A DNA stretch of 64,000 nucleotides from Pneumocystis sp. 'macacae' (Eukaryota; Ascomycota; Pneumocystomycetes; Pneumocystales; Pneumocystaceae): assembly GCA_018127085.1 (NCBI GenBank), contig CM030720.1, positions 558,001 to 622,000 on the forward strand, read 5' to 3'. The position numbers were made by a program, and so were the translations under genes. Each line of letters starts with the position of its first letter. Within the stretch, counting starts at the first letter, position 1. Below are positions 14,055-25,769 of the stretch, piece by piece. The notes beneath the pieces were generated by a model. That model was not told the DNA's origin. It saw only the letters and a program-made list of their open reading frames with translations, and did no database searches.

Positions 14055-14800
14055 TATATTTTAAATAACTGGCAACAGGATATTATGTCTATTTTAAAAC
14101 TATTAATATATATATTTTTAACATATTTTCAAAAAACACTTAATATGTTTTTTTATAATTTTTTTATTAAATATGAAAATGAAATATTTGATTTTTTGAT
14201 AAACTTGTTGGAGTTTTTATTTTTTTTATATATTTATCTTATTTATGAAATGATTAAGTTCAGAATTTTATTCTTTATATAACAATATTAAAAGGATTTT
14301 ATATTTTAAAGTTAATATAAATTTCAAACATTTTTTAATATTTTTTCTAAATTAACATAAAACTACAGATATATATTATTTTTATTATATCATTTGATTT
14401 TTTGTATAAATTTTATTTTTAAATATATTTAAAAATAAGGTTAAAATATTTTTTATTGTATTTAGAATTAAATTTTTATTATAATTATATTTATATCTTA
14501 TATCAGATATAATATAATAATTAATTCGTAGTTTTACTCAAACAGTATGTATTAAAGTTCAAAATATTTATTTAATACTTTCTAACATTATTTAAATTGA
14601 TGAATATATTTTAAATACTTATCGAAATAATCTCGAGTTTTTAATTATTTTACATAATTTTTATTGAAATTAAAATATATTATTATATTTAAATTGTTTT
14701 ATCTAGTTTTGAATTGCTTATATATTTCTGGTATACTTTTCTTTTTTAAAATGTTTTTAAATTTAATCTTAGAATTAAACTTTGAAAAAATAAGTTCTTA
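14055..14800. other. AT-rich intergenic DNA
   Basis: Nothing recognisable. A 65-residue open frame at 14085-14282 is Phe/Leu/Ile-rich low complexity without homology or splice support. Confidence 0.7.
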
Positions 14801-15922
14801 ATGTCACGACATTCAAAAAGAAATACAAGTTTATCATTTTTTACAAATTGTATTGTTTTAAATGGGTAGATTTTTATATTTTTGACTTTTCTTTTTTTAG
14901 ATGAACGTTCTATATTAGATTATGGAACTAAAAAACAAAGACTTGAAAGTGACTCATTTCGCCAGTTTGACGCTTGTCATCTCTGTATGTCTCAAACTCG
15001 TGATACTGTTTCATGTCAGGAGAATGGTGATATTTTTTGTAGAGTCTGTATTATGGAAAATCTTTTATCTCAACGTAAAGAAATAAAAAAAATAGAAGAA
15101 GAAATAGAGAAAAAAAAACGTCAAGATGAAATTGAAGACAAAAGAATGGAGGAAATTGCAAAAAGACGTGCTATTAAGGATTTTGAGGCGCAACAAATGA
15201 TTGCTAACCTACATCATCAAAACACATATAATGATGAAGTTTTGCAAAAAAAAGAAATTAAAGAAATCTTTGAACTTGATAAAGAAGAGCTCTTAAAAAT
15301 TGCAAAGAATGATAGAGATAGGGAAAAGCTAAAATATATAAAAGAACAAGTAAGTTAAGACAAACTACTCTGAAGAAATATTAAATATATTGTAAGAAAA
15401 TGCAATCAATACCAAAAATGAATTCTTTTTGGATTCCATCACTGACTCCTTCTGTAAATGTTAAAGAGGCTATAAAGAAACGAAAAATGACACCTATTTG
15501 TCCTGCATCAAGTGCTAACAAGTCTCATAAAATATCATTGAAAACGTTGATTTCGGTCCATTTTACTGAAAATGATTTATCTGAAAACAAATACCCACAA
15601 AGAATTTGTCCAGCTTGTAAAAAAAAGCTTTCAAATATATCTGGAGCATATCGTAATTATTCACTTTTCAAGATGTTTTTTTAATTTGTTTATAGTCATG
15701 AAATTATGTGGTCATGTTATATGTACAGTATGTTTGGATCAGTTTGTTCGTGATTCTGGCGTTTGTTATGTATGCGAGACTAGTTTGTATCTAGAAGAAA
15801 AAAATGCTACAAAAGATACATCTAAACTATTAATTGTAGAACTCTCTAAAGAAGGGACTGGCTTTAGTGCCAAGAAAAACGCAATGGCTAAAAAAATTGA
15901 TGTAGCTTTTCAAGGAAGCTGA
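14801..15922 (+). CDS. NOSIP-type RING/U-box ubiquitin ligase
   Basis: Homologue of nitric-oxide-synthase-interacting protein, a nuclear E3 ligase associated with spliceosomes. Exons are 14801-14849, 14901-15349, 15397-15652 and 15696-15922, giving 326 residues. The N-terminus MSRHSKRNTSLSFFTNYERS leads to SILDYGTKKQRL and to the first half of the split U-box, CHLCMSQTRDTV..ENGDIFCRVCI. A charged coiled coil (about residues 75-160) follows, then NSFWIPSLTP, the NOSIP hallmark, CPACKKKLSN, and the second zinc-like half LCGHVICTVCLDQFV. The Cys residues that bind zinc in a RING are present in both halves, whereas animal NOSIP has lost several. Confidence 0.88.
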
Positions 15923-16164
15923 ACTCGATTTTTATATCTATGATTCCATAATATTATTATTATTATGCATCGCGTTTGCATGTTTGTGATTTTGGTTTGT
16001 ATATGATCTTAAAAATCTATTATTTTTATGTATTTATTATTCAAGATATAGATATAAAAATGTATATAGTGGGATGTCAAATATCGATTATCTGTATCAA
16101 TTAAATATATAATTTTCAAATAAACATATTTACATCTATTAGTATATCTTTATTTTGTGTATCT

Positions 16165-16683
16165 TCATACTATAATATACTTTTCATCTTTACTAGGTGT
16201 CTTTTTTTGAAGTAATATATCTGCATGGCTTGCTATATTGCTTGTATTAGTTTTTTCTTGTATCTTCTCTGATGCATGTCCGGTATCCTTTTCAATGTTT
16301 TTTGTATTTGTGTATTTATTAATTATATCAATTAAAAAGTCAAATTGATCAGTTGATTCAATTGCACTTTTCCTAAGAAAAATATAAATATCAATAATAT
16401 AGAAAGAAATTCTTATACATATGTAAAACTGTTATTTTTTTTGCCTGTTTGGCACGGGCTTGCTGTATTGTTGCATCTACAATTGATTGCATAAAAAGCT
16501 CTAAAGCTCTAGAAACAACTACTGGTGTAATCTGTGCTACTTTTCCTACTTCTTCGTCTAATATTCTATGTTTATTTTGGTTATTTTAGTATTATGAAAT
16601 TTACCTGCTTGCATTATTTTTTTAATTCTTGCAATAGGAAATTTTGACTTATAAAATGGTTTATTTGATGGCGGTGAAGTCAT
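16165..16683 (-). CDS. BUR6: NC2 alpha (Bur6/DRAP1) histone-fold transcription repressor
   Basis: Negative cofactor 2 alpha subunit, which pairs with NC2 beta and clamps TBP on promoters. It starts at 16683 with MTSPPSNKPFYKSKF. The histone fold reads FPIARIKKIMQ, then after an intron DEEVGKVAQITPVVVSRALE and FMQSIVDATIQQARAKQAKK, with KSAIESTDQFDFLIDII closing helix 3. This is the typical NC2 alpha order. A short polar tail ends at 16165 (SKDEKYIIV). Two introns are seen, each with GT/AG ends, near 16610-16566 and 16423-16375. It is convergent with the NOSIP-type gene. Confidence 0.9.
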
Positions 16684-17011
16684 TTTTTGTAGAAAAAACT
16701 TATAAATTTATTTAAAACAATGATACGATTTTTTTATACAAAAATGAATTTTTCAAAAATAACTATTTTAATGTTTTTAATGTTAATGTGTACGGATTCC
16801 GCTAACATGTGCCCCCAAACTTTTATAAATAAACCATAAAAAATTATATTCAATAAATAACTTCTTACTTTCTTTGTAATTTTAAGAAAATAGTAAATTA
16901 TTTTTTATATAGTTTTAAAGTGTTATTGAATATTTACTTTTACTTTTAAAGTTTTATTTTTATCTCGAAATGATATATTTTTTGAAAATATCCTAAGTTT
17001 ATTATTATAAG

Positions 17012-17203
17012 TTTGACAAATGATGATTGGTGTTTAAGGGATAGATTTGATATATTAGAAGCCTTTTGTTATAGATTTTCTCTAATTCTATAGAAACCCA
17101 TATTTTTGTGGTTTTTAAGGATTTCAAAAGTCTCTAAAGATCAATGTTCCAGGACAAAATGACTTACTATTAGTCATCTAGCTTGATCTAATCTGATGTC
17201 AAA
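17012..17203 (+). ncRNA. Candidate box C/D snoRNA
   Basis: TTTGACA (17012-17018) lies directly before box C ATGATGA (17020-17026). Box D CTGA (17193-17196) lies directly before TGTCAAA (17197-17203). The two 7-mers are perfect reverse complements, giving the terminal stem and kink-turn geometry of a C/D snoRNA about 190 bases long. Internal hairpins are visible: TATAGA..TCTATA near 17070-17095 and ATGACT..AGTCAT near 17158-17177. The interval is less AT-rich than its flanks and lies between genes. I cannot assign it to a known snoRNA, and the rRNA target is unknown. Confidence 0.55.
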
Positions 17204-18687
17204 CTATGTAAGTAATATATTATTGCATTATTGAGTAAATTATGAATAATCATATTAAAAATTGGTATAATTTTTTAAAAAAATATCTATTTATGAATAA
17301 AATAGGTATTTTGTAAATTTGGCAATTTAAATTTATAAACTATTTAAAAAAGACTAATTAAATAATTACATTATTAAAAAAATATTGTTTATTATATTAT
17401 ATTATGTTTTAATTAAATTTTTGTTAAAGTTAAGAAATCGTTTAAAATGATATTTTTAAAACAAATGAATTATTAGTATTTTAGAAATATTTATATTTAT
17501 CTTTTACTAGATCAATGTTGTATTTATTATTTTATATGCATTGTTTTTGTTATTTTTATATATTTTTAAAATTTATTGAATAATTTAAAATATAAAAATA
17601 CAAATTTTAAAAAATTTATGATTAATATCAAAAACATGCAAAAATAGATAAAGAATTAAATAAATATAATAAAACAATTAAAATACTATGAAATATCGTA
17701 CTAAATTCAATTTAATGGATTATCATATAGTATGTTTATAAAATTTTAAAAAATCGTATAATTCCTTATGATTTTTTAGACTATAAATTGAAAACTTATG
17801 TGAATTTTTGATAATTTTTCTGAAATAAGTAATATTTCACTAATTAGTATATATTTGAAAAAAATTACAATTTTTTATAATCTAGAATACTAATTATTTT
17901 AAAAATTATTACAATATTAATTTTTTAAATTAAAAAAATATAAAGATATATTTTTTTATAAAATTGAGAAATTATGCAGAAAATTAAAATTAGATTATAA
18001 TCTAGAATTTCAAAATGACACAATAATATTTATACAACTCATATAAAATTTTTTTATTATTGAAAATAAGTTATATAATGATTCTTTTAAATTTGAAAAA
18101 CTTAAAACAAATTTTAATATAGTTTAAAATTATACATAACAAAAATGATTAAAAATAAAACTATACAAAAATTGATCATATTTTTAAATTAGTTTTATTT
18201 AAAAAAAATTTAATTTATAAAAAGGTAAAACAATAAAATATTTCTATTCAAAGAAATATATATGAAATTAAAAATATTATCAAAAATACTTTTACAAAAT
18301 ATTTATAAATATTTCTTTTTTAATTCTAGATTTATATAACAAAATAAAATAATATTAAAAATCAGAAATATTTAAGTTTTATCTAAAAAAAAACTTATAA
18401 AATTATTATTTGTGAAAAAATAAAAATTTTTATATTTTATTATTGATCTCTAACTTATTTTTTCAAAAAAAAAAAAAAACGTATTTAAATATACCAAACA
18501 TTTTTTCTAGATTATATCAAGTGTATTATTTAAAAGACTAGAATAATGTTATAAACATGTTAAAATTCATTTGATATATTCATAAATTTTATTGGTATTT
18601 ATTCTATTTTTCTTAGTTTTACCAGATTTTAATTTGAATTTTTTGATAAAAATATTATTTAAAAAACTTTTTTTTATAAAACAGAAA
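17204..18687. other. AT-rich intergenic DNA
   Basis: Very AT-rich, with A and T homopolymer runs. No supported gene. The same holds for 16684-17011 on the other side of the snoRNA candidate. Confidence 0.7.
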
Positions 18688-19347
18688 ATGAAAAACCAGA
18701 AATTTGATATTCTTTACTTTTCTCAAAAATCAGGAGCACTTCAATTTGGCTCCTTTTCTTTGAAGTCAGGACGTCAGAGTCCATATTTTTTCAACAGTAG
18801 TTTTATGAATACATCTATTCTTTTAAATTTATTAGCAACAGCTTTTTCTCACATCATTTTGAATATGAAAGTTGAGTTTGATGTGATTTTTGGATTAGCA
18901 TATAAAGGAATTCCTTTAGGTGCAATTACAACAATAAAACTTTATGAACTTGACAAAACTAGGGCAAATATTGAATTTATATATCATCGTAAAGAAAAAA
19001 AGGATCATGGAGAAGGAGGTAATATTGTAGGCACGTCAATGAAGGGAAAGCGAGTACTAATATTGGATGACGTAATTACTGCAGGAACAGCAATTAAAGA
19101 AGCAATTGATATTATTGAAAAAGAAGGAGGGAAATTAGTTGGAATTATAGAAATATTAGACCGTCAAGAAAAGGGAAGTAATAGTCAAATTAGCACAGCT
19201 GAGTTATTGCGTAAAGAGTACCAAATTCCAGTAGAAGCAATTATTACGTCAAAAGATATTATAGATTATTCTAAAAAGATATTAAATGAAGAAAATACAA
19301 GGTCAATACAAGAATACTTAAAGAAATATGCAGCAACTACCATTTAA
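18688..19347 (+). CDS. URA5: Orotate phosphoribosyltransferase
   Basis: Converts orotate and PRPP to OMP in pyrimidine synthesis; cytosolic. Intronless, 219 residues from MKNQKFDILYF. The start at 18688 is chosen because GALQFGSFSLKSGRQSPYFF follows at the family's usual distance; the open frame continues upstream to 18592 but that part is Phe/Leu low complexity. Motifs: FGLAYKGIPLGA, the catalytic-loop region YHRKEKKDHGEGG, and the PRPP-binding motif VLILDDVITAGTA. The length is normal for fungal OPRT, and all active-site motifs are intact. Confidence 0.95.
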   Translation: MKNQKFDILYFSQKSGALQFGSFSLKSGRQSPYFFNSSFMNTSILLNLLATAFSHIILNMKVEFDVIFGLAYKGIPLGAITTIKLYELDKTRANIEFIYHRKEKKDHGEGGNIVGTSMKGKRVLILDDVITAGTAIKEAIDIIEKEGGKLVGIIEILDRQEKGSNSQISTAELLRKEYQIPVEAIITSKDIIDYSKKILNEENTRSIQEYLKKYAATTI

Positions 19348-19386
19348 TAAAATTTAATAAAATACAATGCATGCTATCCAAAATAA

Positions 19387-20493
19387 CTAACGCCTTTTGT
19401 ATATACATGATTTAAGTAATATACCATAATCTTTTTTGCTATCAATTTTATCAACTTTTTTAAAATACAAACACATAAACATTTTATTAGAAATATCCGT
19501 TTTAATAACTGAGAATCCAAGTGAAGTCAATGCAGTGCAAAACGCATTCCCTTTATTATCTGTAAATCGGGATTTAATTTCAACAATCCATAGTTCTCCA
19601 CTATTAAATTTAATATATAGTTTAGAAAAATAAAGAAAATACTTTATCTTTAAAATTCTCCATGCTTCTTTTAAAAAATCTATATAATTTGTTCCCATAA
19701 GACTTAAACAAAAAATAACTATATCAATTGTCGAATTAGCAAGAGGTAACTATTAAATTAGTCTTTATCAATATTTAAAAAAGAAACTTTATACAGTAGA
19801 TATATCACATGCAATAATAAGCGGGCTTTCTGATACAAGATCATAACTATATATTTTAATATTTGGCATATTTTTCATTGCTTTTGCTATTTTTGCATCA
19901 CCACATCCTAAATCAGCCACCTTAAGCATCAATTTTCTAGTTTTTTGCATATATAAATTCAGTTTTTCGATCATTAAGTCAACTGGATTTTTCGGCCAAG
20001 ATGATACTTGATTTTGAAATCCTATATGATACTATATTTATTGAGCGAAAATATTGTTTTTTTTTCTTTTTTAAAAATATACCTGTTTGTATATCTCCGG
20101 GTGCTTTTTAAAGAATTCCAGGGCTTCCTCTCCCGTGATATTGTATAAATATTCATTAATCATACGAAATTTTCCTCCTGAAAGCTTTAATTTCATTTTT
20201 TGTTGTAACTTTGTAAGTTGTTTATCTTTATTTTCTTTTCTACAAAATATATCATTTAACCCATCTGAATATGATAAAGGACCTTCAAAAATATATGAAT
20301 AATTTTGTTTCTGTGTATCTATTTTAATATTTTTTCCACACTTTTTCTCTAGTTTTTTGTTTTTAAACAACTTTAAATCACCATTATTAATAGAAATGCA
20401 TTCTTTGTGTCTTTTTTTAAGTATATTGTTTATTTTTCGTTTCTTGTTCCTTTTTTCTTTTTGTTTTTTATGATTCTTCAAATTTTGAAACAT
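19387..20493 (-). CDS. RRP8: Rrp8, 25S rRNA m1A methyltransferase
   Basis: Nucleolar SAM-dependent enzyme that methylates an adenine in large-subunit rRNA. It starts at 20493 with a Lys-rich basic N-terminus (nucleolar type). Then come LTKLQQKMKLKLSGGKFRMI and NEYLYNITGEEALEFFKKHP, the Rrp8 entry motif. The SAM site VADLGCGDAKIA and YSYDLVSESPLIIACDIS precede VIFCLSLMGTNYIDFLKEAW and GELWIVEIKSRFTD. About four short introns are needed; one near 19615-19660 interrupts RILKIN|GELWI. The stop is 40 bases from the convergent URA5 stop. Family identity is clear, and splice sites in the middle are approximate. Confidence 0.92.
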
Positions 20494-20802
20494 ATTTTGA
20501 ATTTTTAATTTAATTCATAAAAAACTTAAATAAAAATATGGTATTATTTATACACAAAACTAATTAATAATATTTAAAATTATATATTAAAATATATCTT
20601 TAATAAAACATTTCACGTTATTATTAAAAATAAAAAATTGATATTAATGCTATAATTTTTTTAAAAAAGTTATGAAAATATAAAAAAATGAACATAGAAA
20701 ATTACACTCTTAAACTTCAAAAATATCATATGAATCATACGATTTATATAAAAAAACTATATGAATTGAATTGTCGGTATAACATATTAATCTTCATTAA
20801 TT

Positions 20803-22067
20803 TCAAAATAAAAAATTTGCAGCAGCAGAAACGTCCCCATTTGCTGCTTCAAGTGCTTGTATTACTTCTTTTCTTGAAAATCCTAAAGACTCAAGTCGAC
20901 GGATATCTTTTTCGGAAAATTTTGATTCTTCATGTTTTAATTGAGTTGAAACACAACCACTTCCTTGAGTTGTTGAATGCTTTAAAATACTAGTACTTTT
21001 AGACTGTTTATCACAGGAACTTGGTTCAGGAACATAAATTGTGTTTACTTTGGCATTATCTGGAAGCTCAGCTTCTGATAAAAAAGGAATAGTGATATCG
21101 TTGATGATAAGAGCATTTTTTTTTAGATCTATACATGCTTGATGACTTCTAAGCATCTTAAAGATGTAAGTAAACGTAATTAAGAGAGAATTAGCTAACA
21201 TCAAGACCAAATAAAATATCAATATCCTTTCCCTGAAAAAAATCAGAAATATCAATAAATAGAATAACACCTACTTCTATAATTGTAAAGCTACATGCTA
21301 AAAATAGTGGCCCTACTTTAATTTGAGCACTATGAACACGTCCAATGATATTCGCCATGCCCACTCCTTTAGCTATACCAGAAAACCGTTTATCAATCAA
21401 ATGTATAATGCTTTAAATAACTAAATATATATTTATCTACATAACTTAAAACCTACCCACATGCTTTTGCGCATGACGGACTCACTAAATCAAATATTAA
21501 CTTTTTTAGAAAAAAATAAAAAAATATTACTTATAGTGTTTTGTGCTCCAGAATCAACAAATGCTTTTATTTTATGTTTATTAATTTCGACATTTATATA
21601 AAGCATTGTTACACAACCAAAGCTTTCAGGATGATATTCCATAGCATTCTCTAAATTTTCCATTACTGCTTCTTGACTAGAAACAGAATTATTTTATTTA
21701 GAAACAAAAAAATGATTCTACCGTATAATTTCCTCAATTCTTGCTTGTGCTTCAACATTTAATGGATTAGCGTTTAATGCACTCTAGAAACACATTAATC
21801 TTACAAAAATACTTTTAAAAAAAGAAAAAACACACAATCTCTTTTTGTCTCTCAAGTTCAAGGCTTTCCCTGCTTAAACACATACTCTGTATCATTTTCT
21901 TGAATGTTTCAGGATCATTAACAGCAGCATTTGCGAGCTCTGGATGTGTCTAAAATAATTTAAAAAACTACTAAAAAAAATCAACCAACTTGATGTATCA
22001 TCTCTAAAAAATGCGGTTCTAAAAGTAGCCGGAGCCTTAATATTTCTGGATCTAATGTATTCCACAT
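20803..22067 (-). CDS. DDI1: Ddi1/Mud1-type retropepsin-fold and UBA protein
   Basis: Ubiquitin-dependent aspartic protease/shuttle. The first in-frame Met is at 22067 ([18 protein letters not shown]), followed by a helical region ([18 protein letters not shown]). The dimeric aspartyl-protease domain has [20 protein letters not shown], with catalytic DSGA, then [20 protein letters not shown] and DIDILFGLD. The C-terminal UBA is [20 protein letters not shown] ending AAANFLF. Roughly six short introns. No N-terminal ubiquitin-like domain is present, and only about 125 bases separate this start from the divergent SNU23 start, so there is little room for one. The 309-base gap before RRP8 (20494-20802) is AT-rich and empty. 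Confidence 0.88.
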
Positions 22068-22192
22068 CCAATTATGTTTTTGTATATTGTATTATTTTCA
22101 ATATTCGAAACTGGGGTATGAAACGTTATAATAAATAAATTATTATTATCAAAATTAAGGAAAATAAAAAATAATTTCAGATTTTTGAAGAA

Positions 22193-22965
22193 ATGACAAA
22201 TAATGGAATATATAAAGGTTCTACAGAACCTAATTTTCGGAAAACATGGGTATGGTTTGATTTATTTTTTATAAAAACAACCGTTTTAAAAAATAAATTA
22301 ATTAATGAAATAGGATTTAGCTGAATATGCGCAAAAAGCAGCAGATAGAGAAGCGGAAGAGAAGAAGAGTGCTAAAATAAGATGGGAAAAGAAACATGGG
22401 AAGTTTAAACGTGAACCGACACCTCCGGATGTCAAAATTGTTGAAGCAAGAGACAAATTAAATCTTGAAGAGAATTTAAACAAAACAGTACTTGTTCCAT
22501 ATGGAGCGTCTATAGGACGACGTGGGAAGGGTGCTGGATATTATTGTGAAGTCTGCGATGAGACTTATAAAGATTCAAATAGTTGGATTGATCATTTAAA
22601 CAGCAAACAACGTATCACTCTTGTTTTAATTAGTTTATACACTGATATCTTTTTCATCTTTAGACTTAAGAGCAACTAATCAAACATTACGACAAGATCG
22701 AGCGACACTTGATGATGTAAGGAAAAGACTTATATGGTTAAAACAAAAGATTGTGGACGAAAAAAAACATGTAGAATTTAGTTTAAGTCAAAGGATTTCT
22801 GAAAGACAAGCTATTGAAGAAGAAGAACGTAGAGAAAAGAAAGAAAAGAAAAAAATCAGATTGAAAGAAAAACAATTAAATATAAAAAAAGATTTAGTAC
22901 CAGTAGAAAATGATACAATTGCTCAAATGATGGGATTTAGAAATTTTGGATCCACAAAGGCCTAA
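22193..22965 (+). CDS. SNU23: Snu23/ZMAT2, U4/U6.U5 tri-snRNP zinc-finger protein
   Basis: Spliceosomal B-complex protein. Exons are 22193-22249, 22314-22611 and 22664-22965, giving 218 residues. The N-terminus MTNNGIYKGSTEPNFRKTWD resembles ZMAT2, followed by AEYAQKAADREAEEKK. The single matrin-type C2H2 finger reads YYCEVCDETYKDSNSWIDH and then LNSKQHLRAT, with the last intron inside KQ|H. A basic coiled coil follows, ending PVENDTIAQMMGFRNFGSTK, the family's C-terminal MMGF motif. It is divergent from DDI1. Confidence 0.93.
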
Positions 22966-24278
22966 TTATTGTAAATGTGTTTACATAATGTTTATTAGTT
23001 AAAAATAATACTAGTTATTCTGCACTTACTGAGTCATGGTATCTCATTCTGTATATTATACATATATAACTTAAAATAATGAATATTTATTAGATTAATT
23101 CAAAATATTTATTTTTAATAAGAGACAAAATAGGTCTATAGATGAATAACAAAAGATATATAATAAAAATGGACTTGGTATATTTTAGAAGACGAATTCC
23201 TAGAAAATTTAACTGCATATCTTTCCTAAAAGATATTTTTGTTTTCAATGTTTAAATAGATTTAAATATGTTTATTAAATGATGGTATTTTTTTCATTTC
23301 TACTATTATTTATATTTACTATTAGATATTTATTCAAAAAAAGATATAATAACGTATTAAAGAAATAATATGTAACATTTACATAAAGATTTGTATTTTA
23401 TAGGATATTTGAAAATATTACTAATTTTTAATTAACATGTATTAATTATAATGATAATTTTTTTTAACATTTTTCCAAATTTAAAACGCTAAACTAAATT
23501 TTTATTTACTTATACATTTTTTATAGTGTTAGTTTCATGTTTACTATGATGTTTATCTTAAAATTTGTATTTATTATAAATATTAAAAAAAAAATAAAAA
23601 TATAAAAATGAAAAACCATTATTTAAAATAATACTAGATATCATGATATCCTAAAAATTATCTATTAGTATAATTAAATATTTAGAAAGATAAAACTTTA
23701 ATTTCAATTTATGAAGTTATTACCAATATTTAATTTAAAATATATTATCTTTTAAAAAAATATTTTCTAAATAATTAAACAAATAAACAGATTCTATCTG
23801 ATATATTTTACATAAATTAATTTAAATCAATTTTTATTAAAAAATTTAAATCATAGAAAAACCAATTTATAAATAAATAATTTTAATAAAGAGAAACAAG
23901 ACAATTAAATTATAGGTAAACATTAAACTACAAATATTTTAAATTAAAAATATTTAATAATTAATTTTTAATAGATCATTTTTTAAAAAGAAAATGAATA
24001 TAAATACATATTTGAGTATTTAATTATTTATTTATTAATATAAAAATTTTTTGTTAAAAATAAATCTTACTATATTAAGAAAATTTATAACGTTTAAGTT
24101 CCAATTTATTATAAAAAATTATAAAAATGCTATCATCAAAATCATGATTTAAACTCTTTTTTATGATACTTCTCATTTTAATACAATCTATTTATCTATT
24201 ATTCTTAAAAATAAATCTTAACAAATTTATCTTTTATTTGTTTTTACCATTTATTTAGATATTAACAATTTATTTCTC
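22966..24278. other. AT-rich intergenic DNA
   Basis: About 1.3 kb of A/T-rich sequence with no supported gene or clear RNA structure. Confidence 0.7.
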
Positions 24279-25769
24279 ATGGAAAATAAATCCACAGAAA
24301 AAGAAAAAAGAGAGAAGATTCAAAAAGAGAAAATTTTGAATGAAATAGCTGTTATTGCAGGTATAAATATCCAAAAAAGTAATTTTTTTGATCAAAAATA
24401 ACAAGAAACAGGTGCAATTAATCGTCATAAATACAAACGAGGTATATTAGAAAATAAAGACAAAAAACGTCTAATTAAGGAAAATTGATAGAAGAAACAG
24501 AATCAAAAAATGCAAATGATTTATCATTTAAACCATATCATTATCCAAGGAACCCCAAACATCGATCAAGACATATGTCTTTAGTAGTTAGTACAGGGCA
24601 TAATAATACAAATATAAATGATAGCACCAACTCAGCGTCTTCTGGATGGATACAAAAAAAAGATAGACATATTCAGCTGATTAATGCCAGTATCTATGAT
24701 AGCACAGCAAAAAAACGAGCCAAAGCAATTGAAGAAACACGTTTGAAAAAAATGAAACGGAAAGAACTTTTAAAAAAAGAAAAGCTGAAGAGCTTTATGG
24801 AAAAAGATGTAAAAGAGTTAGTAATTAATGGTGTTAAATTTCATGTGAAAGAAAATGGAAACAAACTTATTCGAACTAAAGGTATATATTTTTTATAATA
24901 TATTTATTATTAGCCTATAAAAAAGATAATGATCCATCCTTGAAAACATTGAAGAAAACGTTTGTTTCGGGTTCTGTTTTTTGGAGAAGCAAAAATGGAA
25001 ATTTATGGAGTGCATCTCTTGTAAAATCAAATATTAGGTATTTTTAAAGACAACTTTTATCTCATATTTATTGTATAGAAAAAATAAACTACCAGTAAAG
25101 AAAATTGAAAAACATTGCCAATATTATACGCGATTAGGTATTTTAATTCATTTTAGTTCTATTAAATTATCAAAAACTGAAATTAACAATAATTTAGGTA
25201 AATGTTTACAAGGCAGATCCTGTCCTTATAAACACGATCCAAATCATGTAGCAATATGTCCATTATTTATGAAAGGGAAATGTCAGAATAAAAATTCATG
25301 TGATTTATCTCATGAACCAACACCACATCGTGTTTCTACATGTTTGCACTTTTTGCGTGGCCAGTGTTCAAATACTAACTGTTTGTATGCTCATGTTAGA
25401 GTCAATCCATCTGCTCCTATTTGTAGAGCATTCGCAATAGATGGCTATTGTGAAAAGGGTATAGAATGTCGAGAAAAACACTTACGAGAATGCCCTGATT
25501 TTTCTGAAAAGGGCACATGTTTAATAAAGAATTGTAGACTTCCCCATATTGAAAGGGCTGCACGTAAGCGCAAAGAATGTTCTTTAATTATTAGCGATGA
25601 TGAGTCATCTATATGTTTTGAATCTTATGATTTAATTTCAAATACCAACATTCAATCTACAAAGGATTCAAGTGATGATAATATTTCATTAGATAAATTT
25701 GATTCAGATTCTTTTAGTACTCCGGATTCTTCTGTGATTAATACTGATCAAGATTTCATTCGTTTATAG
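24279..25769 (+). CDS. ZC3H3-like protein with five CCCH zinc fingers
   Basis: Related to animal ZC3H3/Smicl, which link 3'-end processing and mRNA export. The start MENKSTEKEKREKIQKEK begins a basic region. After three short introns comes VKELVINGVKFHVKENGNKL, then KHCQYYTRLGKCLQGRSCPY. Five tandem CCCH fingers follow in roughly the last 230 residues: C..GKCLQGRSCPYKH, CPLFMKGKCQNKNSCDLSH, CLHFLRGQCSNTNCLYAH, CRAFAIDGYCEKGIECREKH and CPDFSEKGTCLIKNCRLPH. The spacing matches ZC3H3. The C-terminus is acidic and Ser/Asp-rich. About six exons; the 5' junctions are approximate. Confidence 0.88.

Noticed and set aside
14085..14282. 65-residue open frame
   Set aside because: Phe/Ile/Leu-rich low complexity in A/T-rich DNA, no homology and no splice context.
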